Under the pieces are notes generated by a model, which searched no databases, had not been told where the DNA came from, and saw only the letters and a program-made list of their open reading frames with translations. Made by a program: the position numbers and the translations under genes. A stretch of DNA of 64,000 bases from Ascaris suum (lineage: Eukaryota > Nematoda > Chromadorea > Rhabditida > Ascarididae): assembly GCA_013433145.1 (NCBI GenBank), contig CM024174.1, positions 6,418,336 to 6,482,335 of the forward strand, read 5' to 3'. Below are positions 21,370-36,062 of the stretch, piece after piece; within the stretch, counting starts at the first letter, position 1, and every line of letters begins with the position of its first letter.

Positions 21370-23772
21370 GATGCGCATCCATTTGTTGTGTAAGATGAGC
21401 ACAACAGTGGAAATAATGCTGCCTCAATAAATGGAACAAACATCGTGCACAAAAACTGAGAAACCTCATTCACAAGATCAATCTATTCATTAGATGCTGG
21501 ACGTGTATTCCTTTCATGCAGAACATTGCTCTCTCCCTGGCACGTTTTTCTGTGAACAAACATGAAGAGGTATGGCTTTAAACTCCTGTTCTATGAGATG
21601 GGATTTGTTCATAATGCGTATTAAATAGAGCGGTTTTTTGCTATATTATTCAATTTGAAGAAAAGTGCGCATACTTTGCGAGTTTTGGAATTCACGGCTG
21701 CATTAAGCAGAGAAAAAACACCGCATTGTTGGGTAATATTCTCAAAAGGAGAATATTTTAAACTCATTCGAACTGTATCATTCTATAGTTACTTTAAATC
21801 ACATGCGACATTTTGAATTAAAAAACTACTGCATACTCCAAAATGCATTCTTTGAAGTATAACTGTGCACTCAAAAGTATTGAAAAAAACTGTTGCATCA
21901 TTCTGTAACTACTGAAAGTACTTCTACCTTTCCGCTCAATTTTCTTCTCACTCATTACCGAGCAAAATTTGGTCCTTATTCGCATGCTCGTTCACGCATG
22001 ATAATGTTATACTCAGATTGTGTTTATTGAAAATATAACTTTGCAAAAATTCACAATCGGAATAAAATATGATGCCTGAACTTAACTAATTTGCCTTCAC
22101 ATCGCTGATAAACCGCTGATTTTGAGCATTTAATTGCCTACTGCAAGCGCTGCAATACCATGAATAAAACGTTTTCGCGCTGAAAAGATGTACATGGATT
22201 GGATGGTACTACTTGAATCGATGTTCATTACACAGATACGAGAGACGAAATAAGCAAAAATAAAAAAAATAAAAGAACAATAACATCATGAAATGTCTCG
22301 AAGCATCACATATGTACTTCGGTCGAATGTGAATTGCTGATAAGAAAGAGGCACTGCTGGCCAGTTGAGCTTAGTGCGATGATCCGACGAACATTACAGC
22401 TCTAGCGAGGTTCGGTTTCGCGTGCAATCATCTCATCACTCCCCGAGAACAGAGTAAATTTATCAACACAAGCCTCGCAAACAGCAATTGTTGATCCGTC
22501 GTGCAAGAACGCTGCTAATATGTTTTCATCCGATCGTTTCAATTTTGCGCGTTGTTCAATCATCTCAAATGAAGACTGTTCAACGACGCTTCCTAATCAT
22601 TAACATTCCCTTGGTGATGGGTGCCTTTCCGTAAACTTTTGCAAAAAACACGTTTTGACAGCATTTTGTCGGAGCGTTCACATGGGTTCACCGCTCGCTG
22701 TTTCTTGCCACTAAGAGATCTTAACTCACGAGAAACAAAAAATTCGCCGACAAATGAATTAGCAATATTTATATGCAACTGATCACGACCGGTCACACAA
22801 GACTTTTCCCCGAAAATTTAGAAATTCAATTGCAGACGTTGAGAAAATCATGTTATTGTTATTGGCACTGCGCATTTATATGGTCATCGTGTTTGTGTTT
22901 ATGAGTGTCTCTATGTCCATATATCCGATGCTCTTAGCTCTTAGCTCGTAAAACGATCAGGGAGGTCTAAGCGATTTAGCGTGTAATGAACTCCATTGGA
23001 CGGCCTTCTTCTTATACATAGATTCAAGATGTACGACCAGTTTCAAAAGGAGTTGTAACCACATAAATCACAGAAATTTTGCAGATGGCCAGCTTTTCGT
23101 CTACAGCAATCGAATCATAACAGATAAACTTTTTCTGAGAGCGGTCTTGTCAGCTAAGGCGTGAGTGCGCTTTCACGCATATTACGGTCTTTGATGGCAA
23201 CTCAAAAAATTGCTTACTGGCTACGGTGAATGAAATGCAAAGCCATATGTAATGACTCACCCTGTATGTATTGCTCACTTGCTGAAACTACATTGTGATC
23301 GTTCGTCAGATGTGCGAAATACTGCGACACTTTTATTCAAAGCGACGAAGAATCCCAAAGAAGCTGGAATAAGTATGGCGCACCACTCATCTGAGCGGCC
23401 AGCTTCCCAGGCTATGTCGTTATTGTGCAGATTCACAAGTTGCTCAGAAATAAAACGGACAGAATAGGTAGAACCTTCAAAATTTAACCGATCAAATCGC
23501 TCGTTCAGCTCTCCAACAGAACATTCATTTTTTTGTGGCCACATTCCATGCTTTGTTTATCTTCTCAATACCAACCATTTCCGCCCTTAAAAAATCCCCC
23601 CCCCCTGATCCCTCTCGGCGATGTCCTCCGCATACTCCTACGCACAGAATTTCTCTAAAACGGGCAAGTAAATATAGATGAAGCAGATACTGGATAGCTT
23701 TCACATTGAAACCTTTTCCTTTTTCCACTGTAAACGACAGCTGTATCGCAAGAGCGAATTCACGCAAAACAC
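21370..23772. other. No supported gene
   Basis: A+T-rich sequence. A minus-strand frame at 23275-23544 is open for 89 codons without recognisable motifs. The stretch around 22885-23030 (GAGTGTCTCTATGTCC, then GGGAGGTCTAAGCG) may be another remnant of the TGTCTG repeat. Confidence 0.5.
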
Positions 23773-23930
23773 AGCTCAAGCAATGTTGCTGAAATATTCT
23801 CCAGAACGTAAATTGAGTTAAGGTTATATAGGAGCGCTCGCAGCCGAAACCGCCGCTCAACTTTAGATCTCGTAGAAAGATAGCTGCCCGCCAGCAATTT
23901 CTTCCGGTTGGAAATTTTAATTCTATCAAG
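23773..23930 (-). CDS. Exon-like segment, weak resemblance to nematode chemoreceptors
   Basis: After the acceptor AAATTTGCAG the minus strand is open for about 53 codons: LDRIKISNRKKLLAGSYLST, then a basic stretch and NSIYVLENISATLLELC. The pattern of a basic loop with SYLSxR followed by a hydrophobic helix recalls the intracellular loop 2/TM region of Sre/Sra-type seven-helix receptors, but the expected ENI motif is not clear. No further receptor exons were found in the neighbourhood, so this is at best a relic or a chance frame. Confidence 0.14.
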
Positions 23931-26640
23931 CTGCAAATTTTCTCAGTGAGAATTTCACTTCCACCTCAAACTAACAAAAGAAAGCATTTAGCGAAATAGC
24001 GAATATATTAAGGGATGTCTGTTGCAGTTAGATACGATGTAGTAATGGTTGCCGGAGTATGAAGGAACCGAAATAGAACTTTTTCATCAAAACTCACATT
24101 CCCCTCTAAATAGTGTTGTCAGGTATTAGAGTATTAATTTAGACATCGATAACCACAATACGCTTCCTCGTTTCCATATAAAAGTCAATCAGTGCAAATT
24201 ATTTCATAAACTTCAGCTAAAGCACATCGCAGTTCTGCTATGCTGATAGTCTCCCCAGCTGTTATAAATTTAACGAAGCCACAGAAATTGAAGAAATATG
24301 GTGGCACTAAATCTTACCACGCAAAAGGGTTGTTCCTTAACTACAGTGCTGCAATCAAATTCGAGCTAAGGAAAGACTAAAATATTATTATTGTGATTAT
24401 ATGTGCTCCTCGATGCGAAAGTTGAATGAGTTTTTTGATGACGTTTTTTCGAAGATTTATGGCTACTTACAACGTAACGGGGCAATTTATTTTTAGTTAG
24501 GCACTTTATCATCGATGATCTGTGAATTCGATTAGTTGTTTTCAATTTTGAAAGTGTCACATTGAACGAAGCAACTTTGTGCAGTGGCTTGTTATTTTAC
24601 GAGCGTTTTCGGATGTTTTGAATGCTTCAAAGGAGACGGATATTTATAGACGTTCGAGAAATGTGAGCACAAGGTCCGTATATTTCGTGATTTAAAAGTT
24701 TGCAAAAAAAATGAAAGGAAAATATGGGATGTATCAGAAAATCAGTCCTCTGTACACGAGTATCTTTGGCTCCTTGAACGGCTGGATTATAGCGTGGGAA
24801 ATGTAGCAACGGTTTGTAACAATGCATCCTTCAGTGTCGGAAAAATTTCCCATCGAAATTTTTATTTGCTTTATTATGTAAATAATATGGATTAGAGTTC
24901 CAAAGTTTAGGAAATTTATGTTTGCTTTTATTTGTTTTCATATTGTTATTGTGTTTTAAATGCGTCATTCTTGAAAGCGTCGCCGCCCGTTGTGCGCAGC
25001 TCCAGTTTGCTGAGATGCTATTTGAAGTTCGAAGAATTGCAAAATAAGAGGCTGTGTATACGTGGGGATATTTGTTTACTTGCCGCATTGATTGAACGTC
25101 TTAAAAAGGAAAGTGTTCTTGAATGTACGAAAAAAGAGGACAAAATGTTTCACTCATAAAGAGGAAACACATTTTCGAAACTTACTAAAGAAAACTTCAG
25201 TCAATCCATATCGGATGAAAGTTAGACTAATTACTCTCAATGAGCTTCAAGTGAATTCAGATGATGTGAGGAGTTATGAACATTTATGATCATTTACCAC
25301 GAAGAGGAAACCGCAGAGAGCTAAAGAATTCGCGTAAACAGAACATCACTACGGTCTTCTCATATTGAAAAGTCCTGCCGAACAGATTCAGTCGTTTTTG
25401 TTACTGGGTACATACCGAATGGTCGCGCAATGTTCCGATCTGCAATGCAAAACGGCACTCACGCATTCAAAACGTGCCCTTCGCTTCCGCCTCTTCAACG
25501 AATTCGTAATTATAGAGAACAGACGGTCTTGAGCTAATTAACCCGTTCGATCGCTCTTCGAATTAACCTACAGGTTCAACATTCAACCTCAGAAAGTCCT
25601 CGGACCCCTGTATATGGAAAACAAAACTATACGTATTTAACGTGCAGTTGGAACCTATGCTATTTGGACGCACTTTGCAAGCAGTCAGCTTGGAAAACGG
25701 TCATTTATGGAAGAATTATACCGGTGGTCTCATTAGTTAGTATCTGAATGAGCTGATTTGCATGTTTTGTGATTTCTTCGAAATCTATGAAACTGGTTGA
25801 CATAGAATCAATGCTGCGAAAGAACACATCTCTCCATCTTCTTGCTTTTTCACTCATTTTCAGTGGTTTCATTTGATTTGCGTTGTTAAAATTTTCTCTC
25901 AGAATTGCAGCATTTAATATCTCGTTTTATTCAATACGTTCTCTTTTCTGAATTATTTTCTTCACCACTCGAAATCTGCGTATCTTCATGCTGAACTTTT
26001 TCAACGATTTTGCTCGTGCTCAGGAGCAGATTTTGCTCGTGCTTAGGAGCAGGGCCGAAATTTAGATTTCAGTGGGGGATCAAGATTTCAAACAAAATTA
26101 TCTCAGAAAAAATGGCATCTTATGGGGAAATTGTTCTTTTCTTGAGTACATGAGCATAGTGAACATAAGCAAGCTTACATTCGATCAGTCAAGAATTTGG
26201 AGAAAATTTTTTCTCACATATAAACGTGAAAAGAAGATCTGCGATTTTCTTCCTCCTTTTCCTTTGATTCTGATTTTGCGAAACAAATACGAGCAAATAC
26301 GCCACGGCCGTGCAGAGACAAGGCATTTTCAAAGCAGCGGATTCCGAGCAGTTAAACAGTACTTAATTAAGCAGTTCGTGGGTTGGTTGTCAAATTGTTA
26401 TGAATTACAAACATGGAAGTTTCAAGTTTATTTCAGTGTTGCTTGCCTGACAAAACCAAGTTAATGAAAATATAAAACAGAATGTGCTTGTGGTGCCGAC
26501 GTTTGGCTGATAGAGGAAGACCGATCGATCACCAGGGAAAATATGGCTTGGTTGTTTTCCTAACAAGGGATTGGATCATTTCAGGTTGCATTGTACAATT
26601 ATGGTGGTACTAACTGTCGAAGCACGTTCATCCATGAAAA
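23931..26640. other. No supported gene
   Basis: Between the weak chemoreceptor-like segment and the CFAP36 stop codon. A 130-codon plus-strand frame (26072-26464) lacks any known motif and has no matching splice partners. No AATAAA was noticed close behind the CFAP36 stop. Confidence 0.5.
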
Positions 26641-29600
26641 TTATTTGTGATCCTGTTGTTCGAAAACTTCGTTTTTGAGTTTGAATGCGAGTGCGCGTCT
26701 CGCTGCTAATACGTCTTCGTTGACGGGTCCAGCACGAGAAACATTCCCGGACATCACTCCTCGCGCTGCCTTTGCCGTTCTTGGCCGTTCCAGTGCAGAA
26801 CGCTCAGCAGTTTCCTGTATTTTCAGTGTCAAAGGAACCGGCAGATTGCAGCTGACGGAATAGTTACCATCTAGTTCTTTGGCGAGGTTACCGGTTTATG
26901 TGTCGTATGAGAGTAATACGGCCTAATTCTCATCACCACTCCCCTCTCCACCCCTTTCACTTACATAAACAGTACTGTTTGTAGAATTTCATCTAGTTCC
27001 TTAACCACCCATTTTCCATGCCACAGACAAATATTTTCGGAAAATGAGGAAAAGCGAAATTTTTTTCATTTCTTTATGATCTCTGAGAAAAGAATAAATT
27101 CATTCATTTATCTCAAAACTACAGCAAAGTGTGCGAAGAAGCGAAGAAAAATTTTGCCTGAAAGACTTTCTCTCGTTCGGCTTTTTTCAAGGCAAGTAGC
27201 TTATCTCTTTGCATCCTCAAATACTCGGTCCGAGCACGAATTTCAGGAGACGGGATACGAGCTGGCTCCTTGAGTAGAGCCTGAAACACTCTTTCGACGG
27301 AAACTTGCATTTTATGAGGATCCATTTCGAGTAGTGAGTCAAAAAGTTACTTGTCTAAAAGTGGTGTAAATAAATGTGTTGTGTAGCTGAATCTGATCAA
27401 ATATGCAAATTCGACACCTGAGTCAGTGCTTGACCATGTGAACGTCAATTAAAATTCCGAATAAACGAAGGAAGAGGTAGACTGACACAATGAATAATCA
27501 CATAAATAAACAGACTTCAAAGCAGTAAAAATTGGATAGGAAATCTGCGATATTTCAGTACTCCCGGAAGTGCTTTTTTTCTGGATCGATCAAAGCCAAC
27601 TTTCATGTTTCGCTCTGCACATAAACTGATTCCATAATCATTCGATGGGAGTCAAATCTCAGAAGCGATCGCTGCAGATATCTGACCGGTCTGCGACTCA
27701 ATGTACTATTAAAATCCCAGAAATGACTCAATATGCGCAAAAAAGATGATTCTTAAAATATGGAACGTATCGACCTGAAAAGTTTCATATACTAGCTGCG
27801 AATTCGACTCTAAATTCTATCGTTTATGCATGACTTACGCGAATATCGGCTGCAGTTTTTCCCGTCTTCCTTTTGGTTGTCGTTTGAGAGGATATTTCAC
27901 CCTGAAAACAAAAATAAAGTTGAGACACCGCTTCATTATTAGCAAAAATATTGTGCTTAGCTCTCTTCTGCTGTGCTCTATTGTTGAGCTACTACGACCA
28001 CTCTCATACACCACTATTTTTTGCTTAGGTTCTACCAGTTCCAGTTTGTACATAATACACATTCGAACCTATCTGCAGGCATTGATTTCGTTAGACATCA
28101 ACAATTGTTATCATCTGACTCGGAGCTAGATTGAAACTGCGTTTAACTGAAGGAATTATCGACAAGTAAAACACTGAAGAAGCACATTGTAGCACAGCAG
28201 TTCACTTCAATCTCCTTCAACACCATGAAGCTTTTTGAAAGGAAACATGCATTCGCTTGCTTCATGGAGAAAACAAAACCCGACAAATTGTAAGCGAGTC
28301 ACATTTTTGCTTCGTATTTTATTGTCGATGGTGAATTACTTGTTCTTGTCTCCTCGTTTTCACCTCAGTTATCTCTGATGCAGTATGAAATAAATAAAAG
28401 CTTCATAAGTGCAAATGAACAAAACACCAACTTTCGATGATTTTGGACGTTCTTTCGCTGTAGGTGGTCGAGTTTTTGAAGTTAACGGTCGTTTCTTGAC
28501 TTCCTTCGCCTCAGCTACATTCTTTTTCTCCTTTGGGCTTTGTGATGAAGCCATCTCTGGTAATGGATTCAAATTTTGAGTCGTTATAACCCCAGATGGC
28601 GCATCTGGGACTACTTGTGGAGACGCTGTTGACAATGGAGTTGGTAGAGCCAATTCTGCGCTTTCCTCCAGATTACGTCTCATTGCCTTAACGATACAGG
28701 ATAATGGAGTGACGTCTGAACCAAATTGTTTATTTCGGACTAAACAGTGCAGGTAATTTTTGAACGAAACATGCAACCTTGCCTGAGGTTAGTCATGCTG
28801 CCCTAAAAGTTGAAGGAAATAAGTGAAAAAGGGTGCCAAAGGAGCCAGACTTGTCGGCGCATTAGGTGGCGACAAGTTTGACTCCTTTAGAAATGGATAG
28901 GTCAACTGAAATTTTGAGGCGAAGTTCAGTCTATAGCCTAGATTATGCGCCTTAAATCCTAATAACCTAGACATGATAGTTGTCGAGTTGAAATAACTTA
29001 ATAGACAGATAAAATAACATGCGTATGACTGCACGTAGAGGTTGCTTCAGACACGTTACAGTGCGTTTCACAAATGCGAATTTGCTGATTTGTTTTATGT
29101 TGTGGTTTCATGAGCTGAAGCAGTGTGCTGATTATAGCAGTAGTTATCAATTGAGCTATACATGTCTGATGCCCACGGGCGCCGACAAATTTCACCTATC
29201 GTTATTCGTTTATTATAATCGTCTCACAGTATAAAATTGAATTCGACCGGAATAGCGTTGGTTGCTAAAGCCGAATGAGTGAGCAAATAATTCATCATTG
29301 TATCAAGGCAGTTTCTGAATAGCAACTGGAAATATAATTAAGTGTATGAGTGAATAAATCAATCAACAAACATGTGTTCATTGACTGATTTATATACTCA
29401 CATATGATTGCTTACGATGCTCGCTGACTGGTTTACACAACAATACTGGTGAATATCTTTCCGAGTGGCGTGGGATAATAATCACTTACTAGACTACTCT
29501 GTCGATTGCCCATCCAGTCGCTTATTTATTTGTTCTGTGTAAACGGTGGATTTTATCAGCGCTCACGGCTATCAGGCAGTAAACTGATTTTTGTAAGATC

Positions 29601-32600
29601 CAACTGACAGCTGTCACTCGATGTGCGAAAGGAATGCTGAAGGAATGGTCATCAAAAGCGTTACTCATAACTCTAGCTCTGAAGTGGTCGTTCCCAATAC
29701 TATCACTCCTATGCTAGCAAAGACATTCTCAAAGCGATCTTAACAAAAACGCGCAGATTTCCCCAATAACGAATTATTGGTAGAGTGAATAATAAAATAG
29801 ATAACACAGTAGTGCTTAGAAGAATTCAAATGCACGAAATGCGTGCACAATATAGCAAGAGGAGGCGCAGCGTTAAGGACGCCAAACCCTCGCGATCAGC
29901 TGAAGGTCTATGCATAACCTTTGACTCACTAAAAGTTTAACTATTATGAGCCTCTTTTTCACTGGAAACCTTACTGATAATGCAAGTAGCTGACTTAAAA
30001 ACTTCCTATGACATATTATTTATTTTATTGCTGCAAGAAATTAAACTGAAGAAAAGAAAACAGCATTGAAAAAATACATTTGCAATACTGCTTAGTATTT
30101 ATCGATATCGTAAGTTTCATGGGATGGATGGATAACTCTGCGTATGCTTAATTTTCGCTCGAGTGTATGAATAGAGCCATATATGATCCATAAGTGTCTG
30201 TGTGCACATACGTCTTTGTAAATTTAAACTTCCTATGACAGATCTGTGCATGTCTTCCGGCAGTGAAATAGATTATATCCGTACACAATTTAGGCACTGA
30301 TAAAGCACTCAATTTCTGCTTATTTCTAAATTAGGCGCTTTGAGTACCATTCTTTTTCGAATCTTCATAAGTCTTCAAAAAGTTTTCTCTGCACATTTAT
30401 TTGAAAAAGAAACTGCGCATAAATTGACTCATACAATCCAAATCCGCATTATTCACGGGCCAACTATACTAAAATCCTGAATCCCAAAAGCGTTCAAAGT
30501 AAATTATAAAGGCCAAATTTATATTTTCTACCAGCATGGAGTCTCTTTCTTTGTAACTAATTTCTTTGCCTAAACAACTGTTGTCTTTAAAGACGCATGT
30601 GGCAACTACGACTGTCAACCGCCAATTTTAGACTGAATAAAAGAAAAAAGTTATGCCTCTCTAAGAGCAAGTTCTTCCTTTAAACGAGCCTCTTCGAGAC
30701 GTTCCTTTTCCAATAAGCTTTCTCTCATCGCTGCTTCAAGTTGCATTTGTGCTTCCTTCTTATTTGCTTCATCCTTTTCAAAATCCTCTCGACTCTGCCT
30801 AAAACTTCAATAAAGTATAAGCCATCTGCAAGCGTTAGTTGGCTTATAATATTGCATTTCGACATTTGAAATTATATCGATCGGAATGCTTTGTCATAAC
30901 GACTAATATAATAAATGCCTTTAGTTCCTCAGTGGGAGGTTATTAAACGAAAATGAACGACTATGAGATATTATCGCGCTATAAAGCACTCCATAGACGG
31001 CTCTTAAATCACAAAAAAATCTTCTTTGATTATTGTTAAGCTATTGTTTCGAGATTTCCTCTATCGTGAGATCACTACAAAGCCCATAATCGAGACACTT
31101 AATTGAGGGATCTTACGGCGAATTTTCAGAATTCCTTTAATAATACCGGCGTCAATGATTTCCACTCCGAAAATAACATGTTAATAAGGGACCAAAAGCG
31201 AAGTTTTAGTCCGAATCATTTTGTGTTCTTATTTTGTCGCTATCAGGTCCCGTGACGCTACATCTCTTGAAGATTGTTGTTAAGAAACGCTATTTTGAGA
31301 CGGAAGACCATTTACGACCTTATAGATAGACGCTCAAGATTGCAAGGCAAATTGTGACAAACTAACGAACCTTAGTACCTGTACCAGAATGTATCTGTCA
31401 CTTTCGGCCGGATCCAACGATAGACTGCGTACTGCGGCTTGTGTCAGTTCCTCGTCATCGACATCCTCGCCTTCAATTCTTAGCACCGCTGGCACAAGAC
31501 CGCACATAAACTGCAACGTCATATCCCTCGCCTTTTGCTTGTCGTCATCTCTGAGATATGACTTGCGACGGTATTAAAATTTGCACAATAGCTCAATCGG
31601 TATGACAACTCGAATTTCGCATCGAATATTACGGTCGGAACGTCTATCGCTTTTTATGCTTCTTTTTCCCGGTTTTCTCTGTTTTTCCGTCCTGGACCCA
31701 AATAAGGCCGTTATTTTGTGTGCGACTTGAATGCCAGGCTAGCCTTTTTTGTTAGATTGGTCCACCACTGACTTCTAGTGAGTGAACATTGTGAATAATT
31801 AAACGTTTTGAATTCTTGAGTTTAATTCGGGCAACTTGAATTTATCGACTAAGAGACTGCCATGACGTCAGTCTCCTCTGCCTCCCTCAGCTTCCCTGCT
31901 GACCACACATCGCGGGCTCGCTAATCATATCTCCACGCGAGTGCACTGTAATGTCCTGTACGGTAGTGTTCCCACGCTGCAAGCCTCGAACTGACCTTGG
32001 GTCGGAGATTTGAGACAATCAGAGGCTCGGAGCGCTCCAGAAATTTCTATAAAGAACTTGAATCTCGAAGCAGCCCAGTATTTGAGTAAACCAGGGGAAC
32101 GCAGGGTTCGAGGGCAAAATTCCAGCATCAGAAAACGTTACTTTATATCCCATACAGTGTTGGCAGCTGTGAGCTGGGCGGTGATCATCGACAGATATCA
32201 TGGCTTCACAGGTAGGCATCAAACAATCCGAATTTGCTGATTTTGCCTCAGAAAATTTGACATTGGATCACCCTTTAATACTGGACCTCTGGTAAGCGAC
32301 AGAACAATAGAGATTGCCAGTAGGAGTCTAATAGAGCACTTCGAATATAGATTTCGAAAGAAACATTCTTATTTTGCCGTCTAAAATAATTGCTTCCGCC
32401 AACTCAATTCCTTTGGATTTCTTTGGACATCAATAAAGAGGCGAATTCCTTTGAATCGATGGTGAAAGCGACATCAACAACGAGTGCATACAACGACGCA
32501 TTTGAATCACGCTCAAACGAACGCATTTGCATATATCATGGTTTTCGATCATATTTGGCTACTTTTTAAACGCATTTTCGCTAATCTATGCAAAAAGCGT

Positions 32601-35600
32601 TTCAGTGTGACGTCTGCAACGATATTAAGCCGTATTAAATTGCACTCAAACTCACTAGAAATATAAGCAGTGCAAAAATTTCGCATATAAAGGAACCTGT
32701 GCAAAAATAGCACAACTAACCTCCAATTTATACATTCTGCCAATTCAGATTTGACGTGTTGTCTACTGCCTGTAGATCATCGAGATACCACAAAACTTTC
32801 ACCTCAACTTTTGCTCACCAAGATCAATTGCTCGAGATCAAACAAGTGAAGGTGGATGCTACACCGGATGGCATAATATGCGTCTTTTCACTGAGCTTGT
32901 CGTACTAACTATTTTCACAGATTTCTAGTAATTAATGAAAACACGAAATAGTGTACTCGGATTTTAATTCATTCGTCGTTAGTGCGACCGCTTACAAAAA
33001 TATTCTATTTTGAAAAAAATTTTTGAATTGCAATTTTTTGGCGTTTTTAAATTTTTGTTAATTTTCAAAAGATTGATAGATCAGTGCAAAAGGAGATAAA
33101 TCCGCATTGTGCATTACAAACATGAGGTTTCTCAATTGCAATGGCTATTACGCCAAAGTCAACTACAAAAGCGAGATAAACACATCGGCGCATCTGCATA
33201 CGCAAACATGCATATGCACGGATGCGACGTTGTCGTCATGTGTGCTGCAAATGCAAATTCCCATGACCTCATTAAAACAAATTTCCGGCAGCACACTTTT
33301 CCAAGAGATTTCGCTCAAGAAATCCAATGTTGGGAGTCATTGTGCTGCTCCTGAATTTACATTCGAAAAGCATATTGTAGCTGCGAACCATATTATAGCT
33401 CAACAATTTCTTAACAGTCGTATGCTTCACAATTTTCCAACAAGTTGCGATAATATTTTTTATTATGGCCGAACTGTAAAAACACACATCGGGCCAACCT
33501 CTTGGGCACGCTTTTCACTTGTTTGAATATTTAAACAGTAGGCTTATCGAATGTGTTAATTTGCATAAAGCTAGCCTCAGGCCAGCCCTTCAAAGTGCCT
33601 CTCACTTATGCATTTATGCCATTTTTGCATGCAAATTGAATGATTCCTCTCAGTAAACTATTGCATAGAGTGCTTGGTCAAGCTCAATTGCATGTCATTA
33701 TCATTATTCAACTTTCATTCTTCTCTTGTGATGCAGTCAAGCCTATAAATGTAATAATAAATTATTTTTTGTTGAATCCATCAAGGCTTGTTAGTGAAAT
33801 TCTGTTGAAATCGAAATGTTACCTACTAACTGATTCATTATGATTTGAAATTGCTCATTTAACTGTAAGTTACGAGTGTTTTTTTAAAAAAAACCTCAAT
33901 CATTTGAAGTGCTTGCAGTTGCAATTCCACATTTTTCCTCATCATCATCGGGACAAAAACGTTGAAATCTTGGGCTGCGACTACCGGCTCCAGCAGCATC
34001 TGAAAATTGACCTCAACATGGAAGAAGAACCGGAAATGGATGCGGGCACAAGATATAGTTGATAAAAATTACCAAAAAGTCGAAAAACAGACAAAGCTTA
34101 AAATAATTGGAAGATGTAGAAATGAACTCAAAAACTGCTAACTGCGGACTTTTTATTTGCCTTATTGACTCACAGTCATGAAGTATTGGCCACCGTGATA
34201 GCTTATAGAGTTATTTTTGCACAGATGTAGTAATGTGATGTACTTGTATTCCTCCGATGATGTAACGACTTCAACAAGTTGGTTGTTGGTCAGCCACATC
34301 ATTCCGAGTGGAAGAACTTGCTTTAATAAGAACATCATTTTGTTACAACATACCCATCAAAACCATTTTTCATCTTTATTACCAGCAATATTGGAAATGC
34401 TGGCAAAACGCCTGTTTTCGCGTATAGAAAGGTGCAGACTGAGTAGGTGGCATGAAGGGAAACGTGGAGGAAAACACTCCTACTTGTGCCGTGATGATGG
34501 AAACCGATAGAAAGAGGAAAGGGTATCAATGAAGAGAAGAGAGGCGTTCTCTCCCATTATTCCCTGTCTCTCCTCTTAGGGAACTAAATCTTAGAATTAA
34601 AAGTTTAAGCTACCGTGAATCTTTTTTGGAAGTTTTGGCAATCCATAAAAACACAAACAAATTACGCGTTCTTTAAGTGAGAGCCGTGTATTATTGTCCT
34701 GATGTTTTAACGCGGCCACCAATTGTTCCGCTTTAATGTGTAAATCATCGCAAAAACATTCAATCAGCGTGTCGACCATCGAAGCGAACTCTTCATGAAT
34801 CTCTTTGAACAGCGAAGTATCACCTTGCTCACGTTCAAACACTGAAAGTTGTTGACACTAGTTTTGTTAAACAGCTATGAGCGGTGTCCTAATTTCTTAC
34901 AAAGTTCTAGAAGCAGAGGTGATTTTGGCACCACTGCTACGAAGCTAAAGTCTATGGTTTTTTTAATGGTAGAAGGAGCACACCCAAAAGGGAGGATTCC
35001 AGTATTACTGTAAATCCGCTTACTTACTGAAGTTAACAGAGTTTGCAAAATACTTTAGTCCCTGGCGGGTACAACCTAGAAGCTTCAATACACAAATATA
35101 TTTGAGCAACCGCAAAGCAAAGGTGAAAGAGGTGAATGAGATGAAGGACTTAGAATTATATGTTTCTTGGGATTTCGACTTGGTTTGGCACTTATTCTGT
35201 AAATTTTGAGTCGGCGCACTCGATCTTGATTTGAAATATAAAAATAGATGGAGAGTTCCTTGTGCAAATACTGATAATATTACTGCTAATATGAGGCTAT
35301 GTAATAATTCGTCTCGTATACAGGATTCCTAATCTGCGCACTTCAGTGACGTAAATCGAATCCACTTGCAAGCTTTCGGTCTAAAGAAACTAAATGGATT
35401 CCTATTTGCATTTTCATCTTTTCACACTATTTGAAACGCTTCACTTGTTGAAATAAATGAAAACTCATCCGTTGTTGGTCAAAATGACTTCAATGATGCT
35501 GCGAATTAAAGGTAACAACAATTACGAAACTCATCGTTTATATTTTCATATGGATAACGATGAATCAAATCGAAGTCGGTCGTTAAACACGGATATCAAT

Positions 35601-36048
35601 AGTTTGTTTATCTGTTTGTTTAGCCAGCTATTCATCCAGGTATCGAGGCGGAGAAAACAAATGCATTTACTTAGGTAGTGCTAACTGATCACTTTGCTCG
35701 TCTCAGTTTGAGATTCTGCAAATCTAATGAGTTCACCGGTCGCACTATTCTAAATCCCACAATAATCTAGTTTTTAACATAAGTATGATGTGAGGATAAT
35801 TTCGTACTCAGCTAAGAATTTAACGTTGCAATAACTTCTATTGCTCGTTACGGTAATCTGGCAGTGATTTTAATTAGCACATATAGGAGTTAGATGATAA
35901 AAGCAGGGAAACGGTGACCAATAGATCGTTGCTCAATGAACGTAGCCACTGGCAGATTCCATATCGATGAGCTAAGAAAATCGAGAAATTTCTTGAATAT
36001 CGCCTTTGGACTGATTTCCTTTGGTTGCGATGATCGACGACGAAGCAT
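26641..36048 (-). CDS. cfap-36: CFAP36/CCDC104 homologue (BART-like domain, cilium-associated)
   Basis: CFAP36 (CCDC104/BARTL1) is a ciliary protein whose N-terminal BART-like domain binds ARL3. Exons: 36048-35919, 34841-34666, 33999-33895, 31510-31371, 30798-about 30686, 28739-28432, 27901-27839, 27280-27167 and 26814-26641, about 440 aa (human about 340). Residues about 15-150 carry the BART-like fold: FLDFLSSSIWNLPVATFIEQ, then IHEEFASMVDTLIE, then LLEPVVAAQDFNVF and MMMRKNVELQLQALQMIE, which follow CCDC104 closely. VLRQSREDFEKDE leads into a charged coiled coil (185-221). Residues 223-345 are a Lys/Pro/Ser/Thr-rich linker, longer than in vertebrates. EYLRMQRDKLLALKK (365-379) and RRALAFKLKNEV near the C-terminus are the conserved CCDC104 tail. 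The ATG lies one base after a TTTGTGTTCGCAG acceptor, so the mRNA is probably trans-spliced. Two points are uncertain: the exon 5 donor (no good GT; GCTC/GTTTAA assumed) and whether exon 6 starts at 28739 or about 25 nt later. Confidence 0.88.
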
Positions 36049-36062
36049 TCTGCGAACACAAA
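36049..36062 (-). promoter_or_regulatory. Trans-splice acceptor of cfap-36
   Basis: Reading on the minus strand, TTTGTGTTCGCAG is followed by a single A and then the CFAP36 ATG. A 3' splice site this close to the start, with no upstream coding exon needed, is the usual layout of a spliced-leader addition site in nematodes. No spliced-leader gene is visible in the window. Confidence 0.6.

Noticed and set aside
23525..23929. 134-codon minus-strand frame
   Set aside because: It overlaps the exon-like segment 23930-23773 in another frame and includes a translated poly-C/G patch (GGG run) typical of non-coding DNA.
26072..26464. 130-codon plus-strand frame downstream of CFAP36
   Set aside because: No motif, no splice partners, and amino-acid composition like that of random A+T-rich sequence.
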